A stretch of DNA of 64,000 nucleotides from Subtercola endophyticus (GTDB taxonomy: Bacteria > Actinomycetota > Actinomycetes > Actinomycetales > Microbacteriaceae). Below, in pieces: positions 41,977 through 50,320 of the stretch; position 1 is the stretch's first letter; the number at the start of each line of letters is the position of its first letter. Under the pieces are notes generated by a model. It was not told where the DNA came from, searched no databases, and saw nothing but the letters and a program-made list of their open reading frames with translations. The position numbers and the translations under genes were made by a program. Location of the stretch: NCBI RefSeq assembly GCF_021044565.1, contig NZ_CP087997.1, positions 2,046,001 through 2,110,000 of the forward strand, read 5' to 3'.

Positions 41977-42410
41977 CAGAAGATGCCCTCGAGGTGCTCG
42001 ATCGTTGCCGGGCGCCCCGTCGGTGCAACGACGCCGATCGCATCAATGCGGATCTGCCGCCGCGCGCGACGACGATTCGCCGCCGCCGCGTCGACGCCGC
42101 CGTCGCCGTCGCTGTCGCCCGAGTTGCCTTCAGCCGTTGCCTCGGCCCCGTGCGCCTCGCACCATGCCGCGCTCAACCGTTTCAATCGCGCCAGCTTCGC
42201 CACCGTGATCGCCTCGAACGGATGCCCGTACCGCAGCCCCGATCGGGTCTTCACCTCGACGAAGACCACGACTCCACGGCGCTCCGCCACGATGTCGATC
42301 TCGCCCTGCGTGCACCGCCAATTGCGCTGCACGATGGTATACCCCGCGCCGACCAAGTGGTCGACGGCAAGTTGCTCGCCGCGTCTGCCGAGCTCGTCTT
42401 TCGCTTTCAT
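41976..42410 (-). CDS. UPF0102 (YraN-like) nuclease-fold protein
   Basis: A 144-aa protein of the YraN family, which has a Holliday-junction-resolvase-like nuclease fold. The PD-(D/E)xK-type elements are GRRGEQLAVDHLVGAGY, then QGEIDIVAERRGVVVFVEVKTR with Asp, Glu and Lys. A hydrophilic Gly/Asp/Ala insertion (about 95-118) precedes the conserved IRIDAIGV strand. I chose the ATG at 42410 (MKAKDELGRRGEQ); six extra codons upstream are possible. The stop overlaps the comM start by one base. Confidence 0.9.
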   Translation of the reverse strand: MKAKDELGRRGEQLAVDHLVGAGYTIVQRNWRCTQGEIDIVAERRGVVVFVEVKTRSGLRYGHPFEAITVAKLARLKRLSAAWCEAHGAEATAEGNSGDSDGDGGVDAAAANRRRARRQIRIDAIGVVAPTGRPATIEHLEGIF

Positions 42411-42512
42411 CACTGCCTCCGCCAGCAACTCTGGCGGCAGGCGAACGGCTCAGGCCCGCGAAAACATCAAACGGTGCACAACCCGCAGGGATGACCGGTT
42501 GTGGAGAACGAC

Positions 42513-42836
42513 CTACTCGTCGAGCGCGAGCTCTTTCGGCAGCTCGAAGTCTTTCGACGAAAGCTCTTCGATGTTGACGTCTTTGAAGGTCAACACACGA
42601 ACAGACTTGACGAACCGGTCGGAACGATAGACGTCCCACACCCACACGTCGCTCATCGTGAGTTCGAAGTAGAAGTCGTGCTCCGTATCGCGCCTCACGA
42701 GGTCGACGTCATTGGCCAGATAGAACCGGCGCTCGGTCTCGATCACATACTTGAACTGCGACACGACGTCGCGGTATTCGCGGTAGAGGGCCAACTCGAC
42801 CTCGCGGTCGTAGTCCTCGAACTCATCTTCTTCCAT
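42513..42836 (-). CDS. DUF2469 family protein
   Basis: A 107-aa acidic protein starting MEEDEFEDYDREVELALYREYRDVV and containing FSYVVETERRFYL-like and RFVKSVRVLTFKDVNIEEL segments. The family is an actinobacterial marker of unknown function and is nearly always next to rnhB, as here. No signal peptide or membrane helix. It lies 94 bp downstream of rnhB and 102 bp upstream of yraN. Confidence 0.93.
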   Translation of the reverse strand: MEEDEFEDYDREVELALYREYRDVVSQFKYVIETERRFYLANDVDLVRRDTEHDFYFELTMSDVWVWDVYRSDRFVKSVRVLTFKDVNIEELSSKDFELPKELALDE

Positions 42837-42930
42837 GGTGCGACAAGTCTATGCCCGGGCCCGGCGGTCGCAGGCAGAGTTCACTGCACCTGTGCAGTCT
42901 CGGCGGCAAGAGCCAGAACCGAACATCCAC

Positions 42931-43605
42931 TCACGCCTCTTCGAAGAGCCTGAGCATCCGATCGGTCTTGAGCCACGTGTGCCGATGATGTTCGCTCGGC
43001 CCCAGAAGATCGAGCGCCTCGAAATGCGCAGCAGAGGCGTACCCCTTGTTGCTCGCCCACTTGTACCCGGGAACCTCGCCATCGAGCGAATTCATCAGCC
43101 GGTCACGATGCACTTTGGCCACGACTGACGCGGCCGCCACCGAGGCGCAATCACGGTCGGCCTTGATGCGCGTCGTCACCCGCACCGGCGCGCTGAGGTG
43201 CCGACTGAGGTAGTCGTAGTTGCCGTCGAGCACCAGCACCGCATCTGACACGTCGACCCCCGCCGCGAGCAGCGTCTCGAGCGCCCTCGCGCCGGCCAGC
43301 CCGAGGCACACCATGATGCCGAGTTCGTCGACTTCGTTCGCACTCGCCAGGCCCACAGCGGATGCCCGCGCCCACGCCGCGGCCAGCGGAGCCAGTTGCT
43401 CCCGCCGAGGCTCGGCCAGCAGTTTCGAGTCGCGCAGCCCGGGCGGGAATTTGCCCGGGCGAACGGGATCGATCACGCACATTCCCACCGCGACGGGGCC
43501 CGCCAGCGCGCCGCGCCCGACCTCGTCGACACCGATGACCAGGCGTGCGCCTTGGCGCCCGAGCGCGCGCTCGTGCTTCAGAGTCGGGTCGGCGACGGGC
43601 GTCAT
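42931..43605 (-). CDS. rnhB: Ribonuclease HII
   Basis: Cleaves the RNA strand of RNA-DNA hybrids and removes single ribonucleotides from DNA. The 224-aa product has the metal-binding residues Asp27 and Glu28 in VIGVDEVGRGALAGP, Asp126 in VLDGNYDYL and Asp149 in KADRDCASVAAASVVAKVHRD. The frame is open further upstream, but ATG 43605 (MTPVADPTLK) overlaps the lepB stop as ATGA, giving the expected family length and coupling. Confidence 0.95.
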   Translation of the reverse strand: MTPVADPTLKHERALGRQGARLVIGVDEVGRGALAGPVAVGMCVIDPVRPGKFPPGLRDSKLLAEPRREQLAPLAAAWARASAVGLASANEVDELGIMVCLGLAGARALETLLAAGVDVSDAVLVLDGNYDYLSRHLSAPVRVTTRIKADRDCASVAAASVVAKVHRDRLMNSLDGEVPGYKWASNKGYASAAHFEALDLLGPSEHHRHTWLKTDRMLRLFEEA

Positions 43606-44387
43606 CCGGAACCGCCGCTCGGCGGAGAGCTGGCGGGCGGGCTCGTGGGAGCGGCGTCTTTGGCACCGCGGAAGACGGCCGAGTAGTTGTCGAGATACGT
43701 CCAGCGGCTCGACGGCCAGGTGATCCACAGCGCGCGACCGACGACATCGCTGATCGGTACGAAGCCACCGTCGGGTTTGTCTTGGTTGTAGCGCGAGTCG
43801 GCCGAGTTATAGCGGTTGTCACCCATCACCCACAGAGAGCCGGCGGGCACGGTGACGTCGAAGGCGAGGTCGGAGACCTTCGTGACGCCGTCGGGAAGCT
43901 TGATGTACGGCTCGTTCAACGGCACGTCGTTCACCGACATCTGCCCCAGAGCGTTGCAGCAGGTGACGTGGTCGCCCGGAAGCCCGATCACCCGCTTGAT
44001 CAAATGGTCGTTACTGTCGGTCGCTGCGAGGCCGACGGCGTCGAGGGCCCAGTTGATCGCGGTGACGATGGGGGTGGTCGGCGGCTCGTACTGGGGCTGC
44101 AACCAGCCGCCCGGGTCTTTGAAGACCACGACGTCGCCGCGGGAGACCGGGATGATGTTGGGTTCGAGCTCGTTGACCAGAATGCGGTCGTTGATCTGCA
44201 GGGTATTCTCCATCGACCTCGACGGAATGTAGAACGAGCGCACCAGAAACGTCTTGATGAGCACGGAAGCGAGCAACGCCACCAGGAAGATGATGATGAT
44301 GTCGCGCGCGAACAGGGCAGCACTGCGAGACCGCCGCCCCCCACGCCTACCGCCGCGTTGTCGCGTCGGTACCGGTGTTTCTGTCAT
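43602..44387 (-). CDS. lepB: Signal peptidase I
   Basis: Membrane protease that removes Sec and Tat signal peptides at the outer face of the membrane. The 261-aa protein has a basic N-terminus, one membrane helix (about 29-50), and the catalytic dyad Ser58 in YIPSRSMENTL and Lys131 in LIKRVIGLPGD, then GDNRYNSADSR (box E). ATG 44387 (MTETPVPTRQ) is chosen over an upstream frame extension. It overlaps rnhB by ATGA downstream. A terminator-like hairpin lies between it and rplS. Confidence 0.95.
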   Translation of the reverse strand: MTETPVPTRQRGGRRGGRRSRSAALFARDIIIIFLVALLASVLIKTFLVRSFYIPSRSMENTLQINDRILVNELEPNIIPVSRGDVVVFKDPGGWLQPQYEPPTTPIVTAINWALDAVGLAATDSNDHLIKRVIGLPGDHVTCCNALGQMSVNDVPLNEPYIKLPDGVTKVSDLAFDVTVPAGSLWVMGDNRYNSADSRYNQDKPDGGFVPISDVVGRALWITWPSSRWTYLDNYSAVFRGAKDAAPTSPPASSPPSGGSG

Positions 44388-44411
44388 TGAGTTGTTTCTT
44401 GTCTTAAATGG

Positions 44412-44450
44412 TCTGAGCCCTCGACCCATTTTATGGGGCGAGGGCTCAGA
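44412..44450 (-). terminator. Hairpin terminator candidate after rplS
   Basis: A 12-bp perfect inverted repeat (TCTGAGCCCTCG at 44412-44423, complement at 44439-44450), extended inward by CCCA/TGGG around a five-base loop. It lies about 130 bp beyond the rplS stop and just before lepB. Only a weak T-run follows on the minus strand. Confidence 0.65.
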
Positions 44451-44577
44451 AGGCCGTTCACGACTCCGCGCTCACGCGGCAATTTCACAGTCGCTTTGCC
44501 TAACCGTCAACTCCTGCATGAATTAATCATGCAATTGCCAAGTCGTATGGCAGGCCGGTGCTCGGTGAAGCCGGCTA

Positions 44578-44925
44578 TTACGCGTCGCGCTTCTCTTTGA
44601 TCTTGGCCTTCTTGCCACGCAGCGAACGCAGGTAGTACAGCTTCGCGCGACGAACGTCGCCGCGGGTCACGACCTCGATGTGGTCGATGATGGGCGAGTG
44701 CACCGGGAAGGTACGCTCGACGCCGACCTGAAAGCTCACTTTGCGAACGCAGAAGGTCTCGCGCACGCCTTCGCCGGAACGGCCGATGACGATGCCCTGA
44801 AAGACCTGCACACGCGAGCGAGTACCTTCGATGATGTTGACGTGAACGCGAACAGTGTCACCGGCGCGAAAGTCGGGAATGTCGCTGCGCAGCGAAGCTG
44901 CGTCTACGGCGTCAAGAATATGCAT
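44578..44925 (-). CDS. rplS: 50S ribosomal protein L19
   Basis: Large-subunit protein at the 30S-50S interface. The 115-aa product has the family sequence [43 protein letters not shown] and [21 protein letters not shown]. It stands alone in transcription terms: a 235-bp gap with a strong palindrome lies upstream and a hairpin follows downstream. Confidence 0.97.
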   Translation of the reverse strand: MHILDAVDAASLRSDIPDFRAGDTVRVHVNIIEGTRSRVQVFQGIVIGRSGEGVRETFCVRKVSFQVGVERTFPVHSPIIDHIEVVTRGDVRRAKLYYLRSLRGKKAKIKEKRDA

Positions 44926-45030
44926 GATGTATCGCTCTCTGTAACCGCCACAGGTCGACTACGGGTTATGTAGAAAAAGGAGTGTGTGCCCACTCGTTAC
45001 TGCAGAACTCCCCTGTGGCAGAGTCTGGCG

Positions 45031-45055
45031 GTGGCACAATCGTCAATTGTGCCAC
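45031..45055. other. Perfect 10-bp palindrome upstream of rplS
   Basis: GTGGCACAAT and its exact complement flank a 5-nt spacer. It lies about 105 bp upstream of the rplS start and 105 bp past the end of the membrane-protein gene. Read on the minus strand the spacer forms TTGACG, a fair -35 box, but I see no good -10 at 16-18 nt. It could be an operator, a terminator or an RNA hairpin. The rest of 44926-45160 shows nothing else clear. Confidence 0.6.
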
Positions 45056-45160
45056 GAGACGGCCCACTTAAGCAAAGGCGAGCGGATGCCCGTGCCTGGC
45101 CTCCCCCGAACATCCTGTGCCCGCGGGCGGATGCCCGTGCTGCAGCTGGCGCGAACGCCC

Positions 45161-45679
45161 CTAGTTCTGCTGGCCCCGGCTCGTCTCGATGACGATGTAT
45201 TCGTGCTCGTCGACGATGGGCGGTCGGGGCGCAGCGCCCACTCCGGCGGCAGCCCCGGCCGGGGCGCCCATCTGTGCCGCGTACTGGAATGACTCGTAGA
45301 CGCCCTGCACTCTGCGGCGGGTCTCGCGCGCCAGCTCTACGATCGACACCCAGAAAGCGGCGAGCCCGAGCACCACCACGGCCACCGACAGCAGCGGGGT
45401 CGCGGCCGTGAGAAAGCCGGTCGCGACGATGGCGGCGTGCCAGCCGGCGGCGAGAGCGACGTCGGGCCAGGAGAGCGCCCGCTCGGTGCGCACCTTCTTG
45501 CGAGTGAAGTTCAGCAGCCCGACACCGGCCAGCGCGAGCGCGAGAACACCGCACGAGAGCAGCACCAGAAGGAACTGCCAGGCCGACCCCCCGAAGATCG
45601 ACCAGCCGATCAGAATCCAGAGCGGAAGCACAACGACGGCAGCTGGCTGCCAATAGTAGAAAGCTCGACGAACGAACAT
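45161..45679 (-). CDS. Membrane protein of unknown function (4 TM)
   Basis: A 172-aa protein with about four membrane helices (roughly 11-30, 34-55, 74-93 and 97-115), a basic loop KKVRTERAL between helices 2 and 3, and a cytoplasmic C-terminal tail. The tail contains a Gly/Ala stretch and the end EHEYIVIETSRGQQN. No recognised domain. It starts divergently from map, 76 bp apart. Proteins of this kind occur next to map in related Actinobacteria, as far as I can recall; no function is known to me. Confidence 0.75.
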   Translation of the reverse strand: MFVRRAFYYWQPAAVVVLPLWILIGWSIFGGSAWQFLLVLLSCGVLALALAGVGLLNFTRKKVRTERALSWPDVALAAGWHAAIVATGFLTAATPLLSVAVVVLGLAAFWVSIVELARETRRRVQGVYESFQYAAQMGAPAGAAAGVGAAPRPPIVDEHEYIVIETSRGQQN

Positions 45680-45755
45680 GAATCAAGGGTACGGCGGGTA
45701 TCGTGGGTTCGGCCCATGTGGCCGAGAAAAACACAGTCAAATCAAAGGGAACGCA

Positions 45756-46523
45756 GTGATCGAGCTCAAGACGCCAGCCGAAATCGACAAGATGCGAACG
45801 GCCGGCATCTTCGTGGGCGAAGTGCTGACCGAGCTCGCCGCGCACGCGGCCGTCGGCGTGAACCTGCTGAAGCTCGATCAGATCGCGCACGACATGATCA
45901 GGGCGCGCGGAGCCGAGTCGTGCTACATCGACTACCACCCGTCGTTCGGCGCGAGCCCGTTCGGCAAGGTGCTCTGCACTTCGGTCAACGACGCCGTTCT
46001 GCACGGCCTGCCGCACGACTACCGCCTGCGCGACGGCGACATGGTGTCGCTCGACTTCGCGGCATCCGTCGACGGCTGGGTCTCCGACTCGGCCATCACC
46101 GTCATCGTGGGCACGCCCCGGCCCGAGGATGCCCGGCTCATCGATACAACACAACGCGCCCTTGCGGCAGGCATCGCCGCCGCGCAGCCGGGTGGGCGCC
46201 TCGGCGACATCTCGGCCGCCATCGCCGCGGTCGCCACCGCCGACGGCTACTCCATCAACACCGACTTCGGCGGACACGGCGTCGGGCGCACCATGCACGG
46301 CGACCCGCACATCCCGAACAACGGCCGAGCCGGCCGCGGGCTGCGCCTCGAGCCAGGGCTCACCGTGGCGATCGAGCCGTGGTTCCTCGAAACGACGAAC
46401 AAGCTCGTGACCGACCGTGACGGCTGGACCCTGCGCAGCGCCGATGGCTCGCGCGGCGCCCACGCCGAGCACACCGTCGCCATCACGGCCGACGGCCCGC
46501 TCGTGTTGAGCGCTCGCTCGTAG
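45756..46523 (+). CDS. map: Type I methionine aminopeptidase
   Basis: Removes the initiator Met from nascent proteins. The 255-aa product starts at GTG 45756 (MIELKTPAEIDKMRTAG) with AAAGGGA seven bases upstream. The dimetal site is visible: Asp residues in VSLDFAASVDGWVSDSAITV, His in GGHGVGRTMH, Glu in LTVAIEPW and Glu in AHAEHTVAI. No N-terminal SH3-binding zinc extension, so it is the short class Ia form. It is encoded opposite to the flanking core genes. Confidence 0.95.
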   Translation: MIELKTPAEIDKMRTAGIFVGEVLTELAAHAAVGVNLLKLDQIAHDMIRARGAESCYIDYHPSFGASPFGKVLCTSVNDAVLHGLPHDYRLRDGDMVSLDFAASVDGWVSDSAITVIVGTPRPEDARLIDTTQRALAAGIAAAQPGGRLGDISAAIAAVATADGYSINTDFGGHGVGRTMHGDPHIPNNGRAGRGLRLEPGLTVAIEPWFLETTNKLVTDRDGWTLRSADGSRGAHAEHTVAITADGPLVLSARS

Positions 46524-46566
46524 GGTCGACGGCGAGTATTTCCTTATTTATCGACGCTCACGGGCG

Positions 46567-47337
46567 TCACTCGGGCAGCAGGTCGGGGCGCACGCGGCGC
46601 GTGCGCTCGAGCTGGGCATCCCGTCGCCAAGTCGCGATGGCGCCGTGGTTGCCGCCCATCAGCACCGGCGGAACCTCGTATCCGCGCCATTCGGCGGGCT
46701 TGGTATAGCTCGGGTATTCGAGCAGGCCGTCTTCGTGTGACTCTTCGACGAGACTCTCGGGGTTGCCGATGACGCCGGGAATCAACCTGCCGATGGCCTC
46801 GATCATCGCCATAACAGCGACCTCTCCCCCGTTGAGCACGTAGTCGCCGAGACTCACCAGGCGAACGGATGCTCGGCTCTCGGCATACTCGAACACCCTT
46901 TGGTCGATTCCTTCGTAGCGCCCGCACCCGAACACGAGGTGGTCGGCGGTGCTCAGTTCGCGCGCCATGGCCTGGGTGAAGACTTCACCGGCGGGCGAGG
47001 GAAAGATGACGAGGGGGGCGTCGCGAGTGAGCTGCTGGGCATCCGGCCCGACCGTCGAATCGAGATCGAGAATTGCATCGAGGGGATTGGACGCGTTGGC
47101 CGCACCGTCGAGATCGAGAATTGCGTCGAGGGCCTCGCCCCAGGGTTCCGGCTTCATCACCATGCCGGCACCGCCACCGTAGGGCTTGTCGTCGACCGTT
47201 CGGTGCCGATCGTGTGTGAACGCGCGCAGGTCGTGCACCTGGACGTCGAGAATCCCGTCTTCGCGCGCCCGCCCCAGCAGAGAGACGTCGAGCACGCCGA
47301 AGTACTCCGGAAAGATCGTCACGATATCGATGCGCAC
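46567..47337 (-). CDS. trmD: tRNA (guanine-37-N1)-methyltransferase TrmD
   Basis: Methylates G37 next to the anticodon, preventing +1 frameshifts. The 256-aa SPOUT enzyme starts [13 protein letters not shown] and has [18 protein letters not shown], the knot segment [36 protein letters not shown] and [16 protein letters not shown]. Between the GGGAGMV motif and the knot it carries a duplicated 16-residue unit (LDAILDLD occurs twice), encoded by a 48-nt direct repeat at about 47061-47131. It is separated from rimM by two plus-strand genes, so it needs its own promoter. Confidence 0.95.
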   Translation of the reverse strand: MRIDIVTIFPEYFGVLDVSLLGRAREDGILDVQVHDLRAFTHDRHRTVDDKPYGGGAGMVMKPEPWGEALDAILDLDGAANASNPLDAILDLDSTVGPDAQQLTRDAPLVIFPSPAGEVFTQAMARELSTADHLVFGCGRYEGIDQRVFEYAESRASVRLVSLGDYVLNGGEVAVMAMIEAIGRLIPGVIGNPESLVEESHEDGLLEYPSYTKPAEWRGYEVPPVLMGGNHGAIATWRRDAQLERTRRVRPDLLPE

Positions 47338-47435
47338 CCCCCGACTCTAACCTGCGATTTCGCCGACAAATGCTCGGCGTTGGCTGGCTCATTGCTATTC
47401 TGATGTTTTCTCACTAATGAAATCAGGTAAAGCAA

Positions 47436-47981
47436 ATGACTCGAGGCGGGCGCGCGGTGCTCATCACTCTGATCGTGGTGCTCTTCGTCGGCGGCGGGCT
47501 GGTGAGCGCGGCCTTCGCGTTCATCCCAATGCTGACCGGCGGCTCCGGCGGAATGTTCGGGTCGATAGCTGGCGGGTGTTCGGCTTCGCAGAGCTTCACC
47601 GACGCCGACGGCACGAACACGACCAACGTCAGCGACTGTCTGCCGCCCGGCCTCCCGTCGTCGATACCGCTCATCACCGGGCGCGCGGTCAGCGGCGACT
47701 CGGTGACCGGCCAGAACGGTTACGCCGAGTACGACGCGATCATTGTCGTCACGAACACCGATTCCGCGACGCAGCAGATCACCAAGCAGCTCACCGACGC
47801 GGGCTTCACCGTGGTGCCCTACGACCAGTCCGACTACGACCTCGAGTTCACCGGGTTCGGCTACGACGTCGCGATGACGATGACGTCGACCGGCCCGCAC
47901 GGTCCGACCGTCGAGTACTACATCACCCAGTCGACCAACGGGTCGGGGGCGCCAGCACCGTCGCCCGCGTCATCGACATAG
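47436..47981 (+). CDS. Single-pass membrane or secreted protein of unknown function
   Basis: A 181-aa protein starting at ATG 47436 with AGGTAAAG upstream. One hydrophobic N-terminal helix (about 7-30) anchors or exports it. The outer part has a Gly-rich stretch, two cysteines (GGCSAS and SDCLPP) and a domain ending in an aromatic-rich region (QSDYDLEFTGFGYDVAMTM). No family recognised. Twelve base pairs after its stop a second plus-strand gene begins, so the two probably form an operon inserted between trmD and rimM. Confidence 0.72.
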   Translation: MTRGGRAVLITLIVVLFVGGGLVSAAFAFIPMLTGGSGGMFGSIAGGCSASQSFTDADGTNTTNVSDCLPPGLPSSIPLITGRAVSGDSVTGQNGYAEYDAIIVVTNTDSATQQITKQLTDAGFTVVPYDQSDYDLEFTGFGYDVAMTMTSTGPHGPTVEYYITQSTNGSGAPAPSPASST

Positions 47982-47992
47982 GCGTCGACACC

Positions 47993-48571
47993 ATGAATCG
48001 TGAGCAACTGCGCGACATTTTCGCGCCGCTGCGACCACCTCGCGCACTCGACGCGTTGACCGAGTTCGACGAGGCCGTAGGTGGATGTTACGCAGAAGGG
48101 TTCGCCTACGAACGCCGAAACGGGCATCGTCTGCGGCAGCTCTCGTCAGACCCTCGAGTCACCGACAGACTCATCGTCTTCGGCCAGGCAAACGAAGACG
48201 GCAGCGAGTTCGCCGTGTGGAATGTTCCGCCTCGCAGCGCAGAATCGACGGCGCCCGAAAGCATCCTCGAAGAAATGCCCATCGTCATTCTGGGAGACGA
48301 AGGCGGAATCCACCCTGTCGCCTCGAACGCGGTCGAATTTCTTCGGCTGCTCTCGTTCGATCGTGACCTCGCAGTGAGCGAGGAGCGCGTCTGGTTCTCT
48401 CAAGACGAGCTTCACGACGACTCCCCGTTCCATGCGGCCTATCGAGTGTGGTTCGAGGCACATTTCGCGGCCACACTGACAACGCGTGACGAAATCGCGC
48501 AGAACGCCCAACGCCGGTACGGACGGGCCCTGACGGCCTTCCTCTCCGGCCCCACGAACACATCGCACTAA
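47993..48571 (+). CDS. SUKH/SMI1-like protein of uncertain function
   Basis: A 192-aa soluble acidic protein. The central part reads RLIVFGQANEDGSEFAVWN, then MPIVILGDEGGIHPVASNAVEFLRLL. That is the usual core of SMI1/KNR4 (SUKH) proteins, many of which are immunity proteins for contact-dependent or polymorphic toxins. No toxin gene is next to it, and SUKH proteins also exist alone. The start at ATG 47993 has a weak ribosome site, which suggests coupling to the gene 12 bp upstream. The family assignment is by eye only. Confidence 0.6.
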   Translation: MNREQLRDIFAPLRPPRALDALTEFDEAVGGCYAEGFAYERRNGHRLRQLSSDPRVTDRLIVFGQANEDGSEFAVWNVPPRSAESTAPESILEEMPIVILGDEGGIHPVASNAVEFLRLLSFDRDLAVSEERVWFSQDELHDDSPFHAAYRVWFEAHFAATLTTRDEIAQNAQRRYGRALTAFLSGPTNTSH

Positions 48572-48621
48572 GGGCGGCGTCGACGACGGAGGTCACCGCC
48601 GGGGCGGAGGGCGCCGCGCTC

Positions 48622-48690
48622 AGAAAAAACGTAGGAGCGTTCGGCGGCGTGACGCCAATGGCGCAGCACAGTGCCGAAAACTCCTACGTT
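48622..48690 (-). terminator. Intrinsic terminator after rimM
   Basis: On the minus strand a 10-bp stem (AACGTAGGAG at 48628-48637 pairs with 48681-48690) and an inner 6-bp stem separated by a small internal loop are followed by six Ts (48624-48629). A small GGCGT/ACGCC hairpin sits in the loop. It is positioned 9 bp after the rimM stop and closes the rpsP-khpA-rimM unit. Confidence 0.8.
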
Positions 48691-48698
48691 CTGACGAG

Positions 48699-49439
48699 CT
48701 ACTCCGTCGGGGCGCTGGTGGCAGCGGTGCGGCCCGGTGCGGTGGGCGCGACGGCATCCGCATCGCCAGCGAGGGCCTCACGCGCATCCGCTTCGCCCGC
48801 AACATCGTCGCGTGCATCCGGGTCGCCCGCAACACCGTCGCGTGCATCCGCATCGCCCGCGGCGCTGTCGCTCGCATCGCCGGCCTCGCTGGCGGGCAGC
48901 TCCTCGAAGAGGCCGGGAGGCGGCGTCACGGTGAGGGTGCCGGCGTCGATGTCGACCTCTGACACGATCGCCTTCACGAAGGGAACGAGCACCTCTCCGG
49001 CGTCGGTCGACACGTGCAGAAGGTCTTGCGCAGACAGGTGGTCGATCGCGCTGACAGATCCGATGCGAACCCCATCACGGATGACCCCGAGTCCGACCAG
49101 CTGATGGTCGAACCAGGCGTCTTCCTCGTTGGTCTTCTCATCGAGGTCGTGGTCGATCCAGAGTATCGCCTTCGCGAGCGACTCGGCGGCCGTGCGGTCG
49201 GGCACGCCGACGAAAAAACCGACCGGATGCCCGTTGTACCAACGGAGCTCGGATAGCTCGAGCGTCTTGCCGTGCCACGGCGAAGACGGGGGGACTTGCA
49301 GCGTGAACACCGCGCCCGGAACGAAGCGTCGCCCCGGGTCGTCGGTGAACAGCTCGAGTTTGATCGCGCCCTTCAGCCCGTGGGCTTTGGTGAGGCGACC
49401 GACTCTCAGTTGCGTTTCGTTCTTAGAAATCGGTATCAA
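48699..49439 (-). CDS. rimM: Ribosome maturation factor RimM
   Basis: Assists assembly of the 30S head around S19. The conserved part begins TQLRVGRLTKAHGLKGAIKLELFTDDP, and the PRC-barrel domain (about 90-175) contains EEDAWFDHQLVGLGVI and LLVPFVKAIV-like strands. About 70 C-terminal residues are an extension of 10-residue Ala/Gly/Asp repeats (AGDADARDGV, AGDPDARDDV, AGEADAREAL), not part of the family core. The start is uncertain. I favour TTG 49439, overlapping khpA by 17 bp; an ATG 27 nt upstream (49466) or the next one upstream would also work. Confidence 0.9.
   Translation of the reverse strand: MIPISKNETQLRVGRLTKAHGLKGAIKLELFTDDPGRRFVPGAVFTLQVPPSSPWHGKTLELSELRWYNGHPVGFFVGVPDRTAAESLAKAILWIDHDLDEKTNEEDAWFDHQLVGLGVIRDGVRIGSVSAIDHLSAQDLLHVSTDAGEVLVPFVKAIVSEVDIDAGTLTVTPPPGLFEELPASEAGDASDSAAGDADARDGVAGDPDARDDVAGEADAREALAGDADAVAPTAPGRTAATSAPTE
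48754..48893. repeat. 30-nt tandem repeat in the rimM 3' end
   Basis: Units start at 48754, 48784, 48814 and 48844, each beginning GCATCC, with a partial fifth at 48874. The middle two units differ at only a few bases. The 30-nt period keeps the reading frame and gives the 10-residue repeats of the RimM tail. Confidence 0.88.
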
Positions 49440-49659
49440 CCACGTCGACACGAACGCGCTTGCCATCGGCGAGCGCTGCAACGAGGGTGCGCAAGGCTTT
49501 CGCCGTGCGCCCGGAACGACCGATCACGCGGCCGAGGTCGTCGGGGTTCACACGAACCTCGAGAACCTCGCCGCGTGGTGAGTTCTTTGCCACGACGTGC
49601 ACATCGGCAGGATGATCGACGATCCCCTTGACGAGGTGCTCGAGTGCTGGTGCGAGCAA
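49423..49659 (-). CDS. khpA: KH-domain RNA-binding protein KhpA
   Basis: A 78-aa single-KH-domain protein; KhpA with KhpB binds many RNAs and affects cell division in Gram-positive bacteria. The KH loop is visible as DDLGRVIGRSGRTAKALRTLV (GxxG). It starts at TTG 49659, three bases after the rpsP stop, and ends inside the likely rimM start region, so rpsP, khpA and rimM are tightly coupled. Confidence 0.92.
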   Translation of the reverse strand: MLAPALEHLVKGIVDHPADVHVVAKNSPRGEVLEVRVNPDDLGRVIGRSGRTAKALRTLVAALADGKRVRVDVVDTDF

Positions 49660-49662
49660 GAC

Positions 49663-50094
49663 TTACGCCTCGGTCGATGCAGCGGCGTCAGCGTCGTCAG
49701 ACGACTCCGCGGCAGCAGGTGCAGCAACCGGAGCCGCGGGAGCCTCGGTCTTCGGGCGCAGAACCGGCTTCTTCTTCTCGTCTGCGATGTAGGGCGCCTT
49801 AGGCTCTTTCACCCGAACGGTCGAAACCGCGTTGGGGTCACCCTTGAACTTGCCCCAGTCACCGGTCAGCTTGAGAATGGCCTCAACCTGCTCGGTCGGC
49901 TGCGCGCCGACGGAAAGCCAGTACTGCGCACGATCGCTCTTGACCTCGATGTACGAGGGCTCTTCGGTCGGGTGGTACTTGCCGATCTCTTCGATGACAC
50001 GGCCGTCGCGCTTGGTGCGCGAGTCGGCGACGACAATACGGTAGTAAGGAGCGCGGATCTTGCCCAAGCGCTTCAAACGGATTTTTACAGCCAC
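49663..50094 (-). CDS. rpsP: 30S ribosomal protein S16
   Basis: Small-subunit assembly protein. The 143-aa product starts [42 protein letters not shown] and has the [15 protein letters not shown] segment. It is longer than the ~85-aa core because of a Lys/Pro then Ala/Ser-rich tail (from about 85), common in Actinobacteria. It is first gene of the rpsP-khpA-rimM unit. The 226-bp divergent region to the YbdK gene must contain both promoters; I could not define them. Confidence 0.96.
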   Translation of the reverse strand: MAVKIRLKRLGKIRAPYYRIVVADSRTKRDGRVIEEIGKYHPTEEPSYIEVKSDRAQYWLSVGAQPTEQVEAILKLTGDWGKFKGDPNAVSTVRVKEPKAPYIADEKKKPVLRPKTEAPAAPVAAPAAAESSDDADAAASTEA

Positions 50095-50320
50095 AATTCT
50101 CCTGAGTAATTTTTATGGGGCGAACTGTCGGCCGTGAGCGTGGGGATGCACACTCGGCCAAGAATAAGTTCTGGGGTTCTCCAGCCGCGCCTGATTAGAG
50201 GGTCGGGCGGGCAGAGACTCGACAGACCATTCTGTCAGATTTTGCGGCCAAGCAGTAATCCCGGCGAGAATTATCTGCCGACTTCCCAGAATCGGTCAGA
50301 AGAGATGCCACAGTTGACCC

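Noticed and set aside
45041..45050. Definite rplS promoter at the palindrome
   Set aside because: The TTGACG box has no acceptable -10 at 16-18 nt, so only the palindrome is reported.
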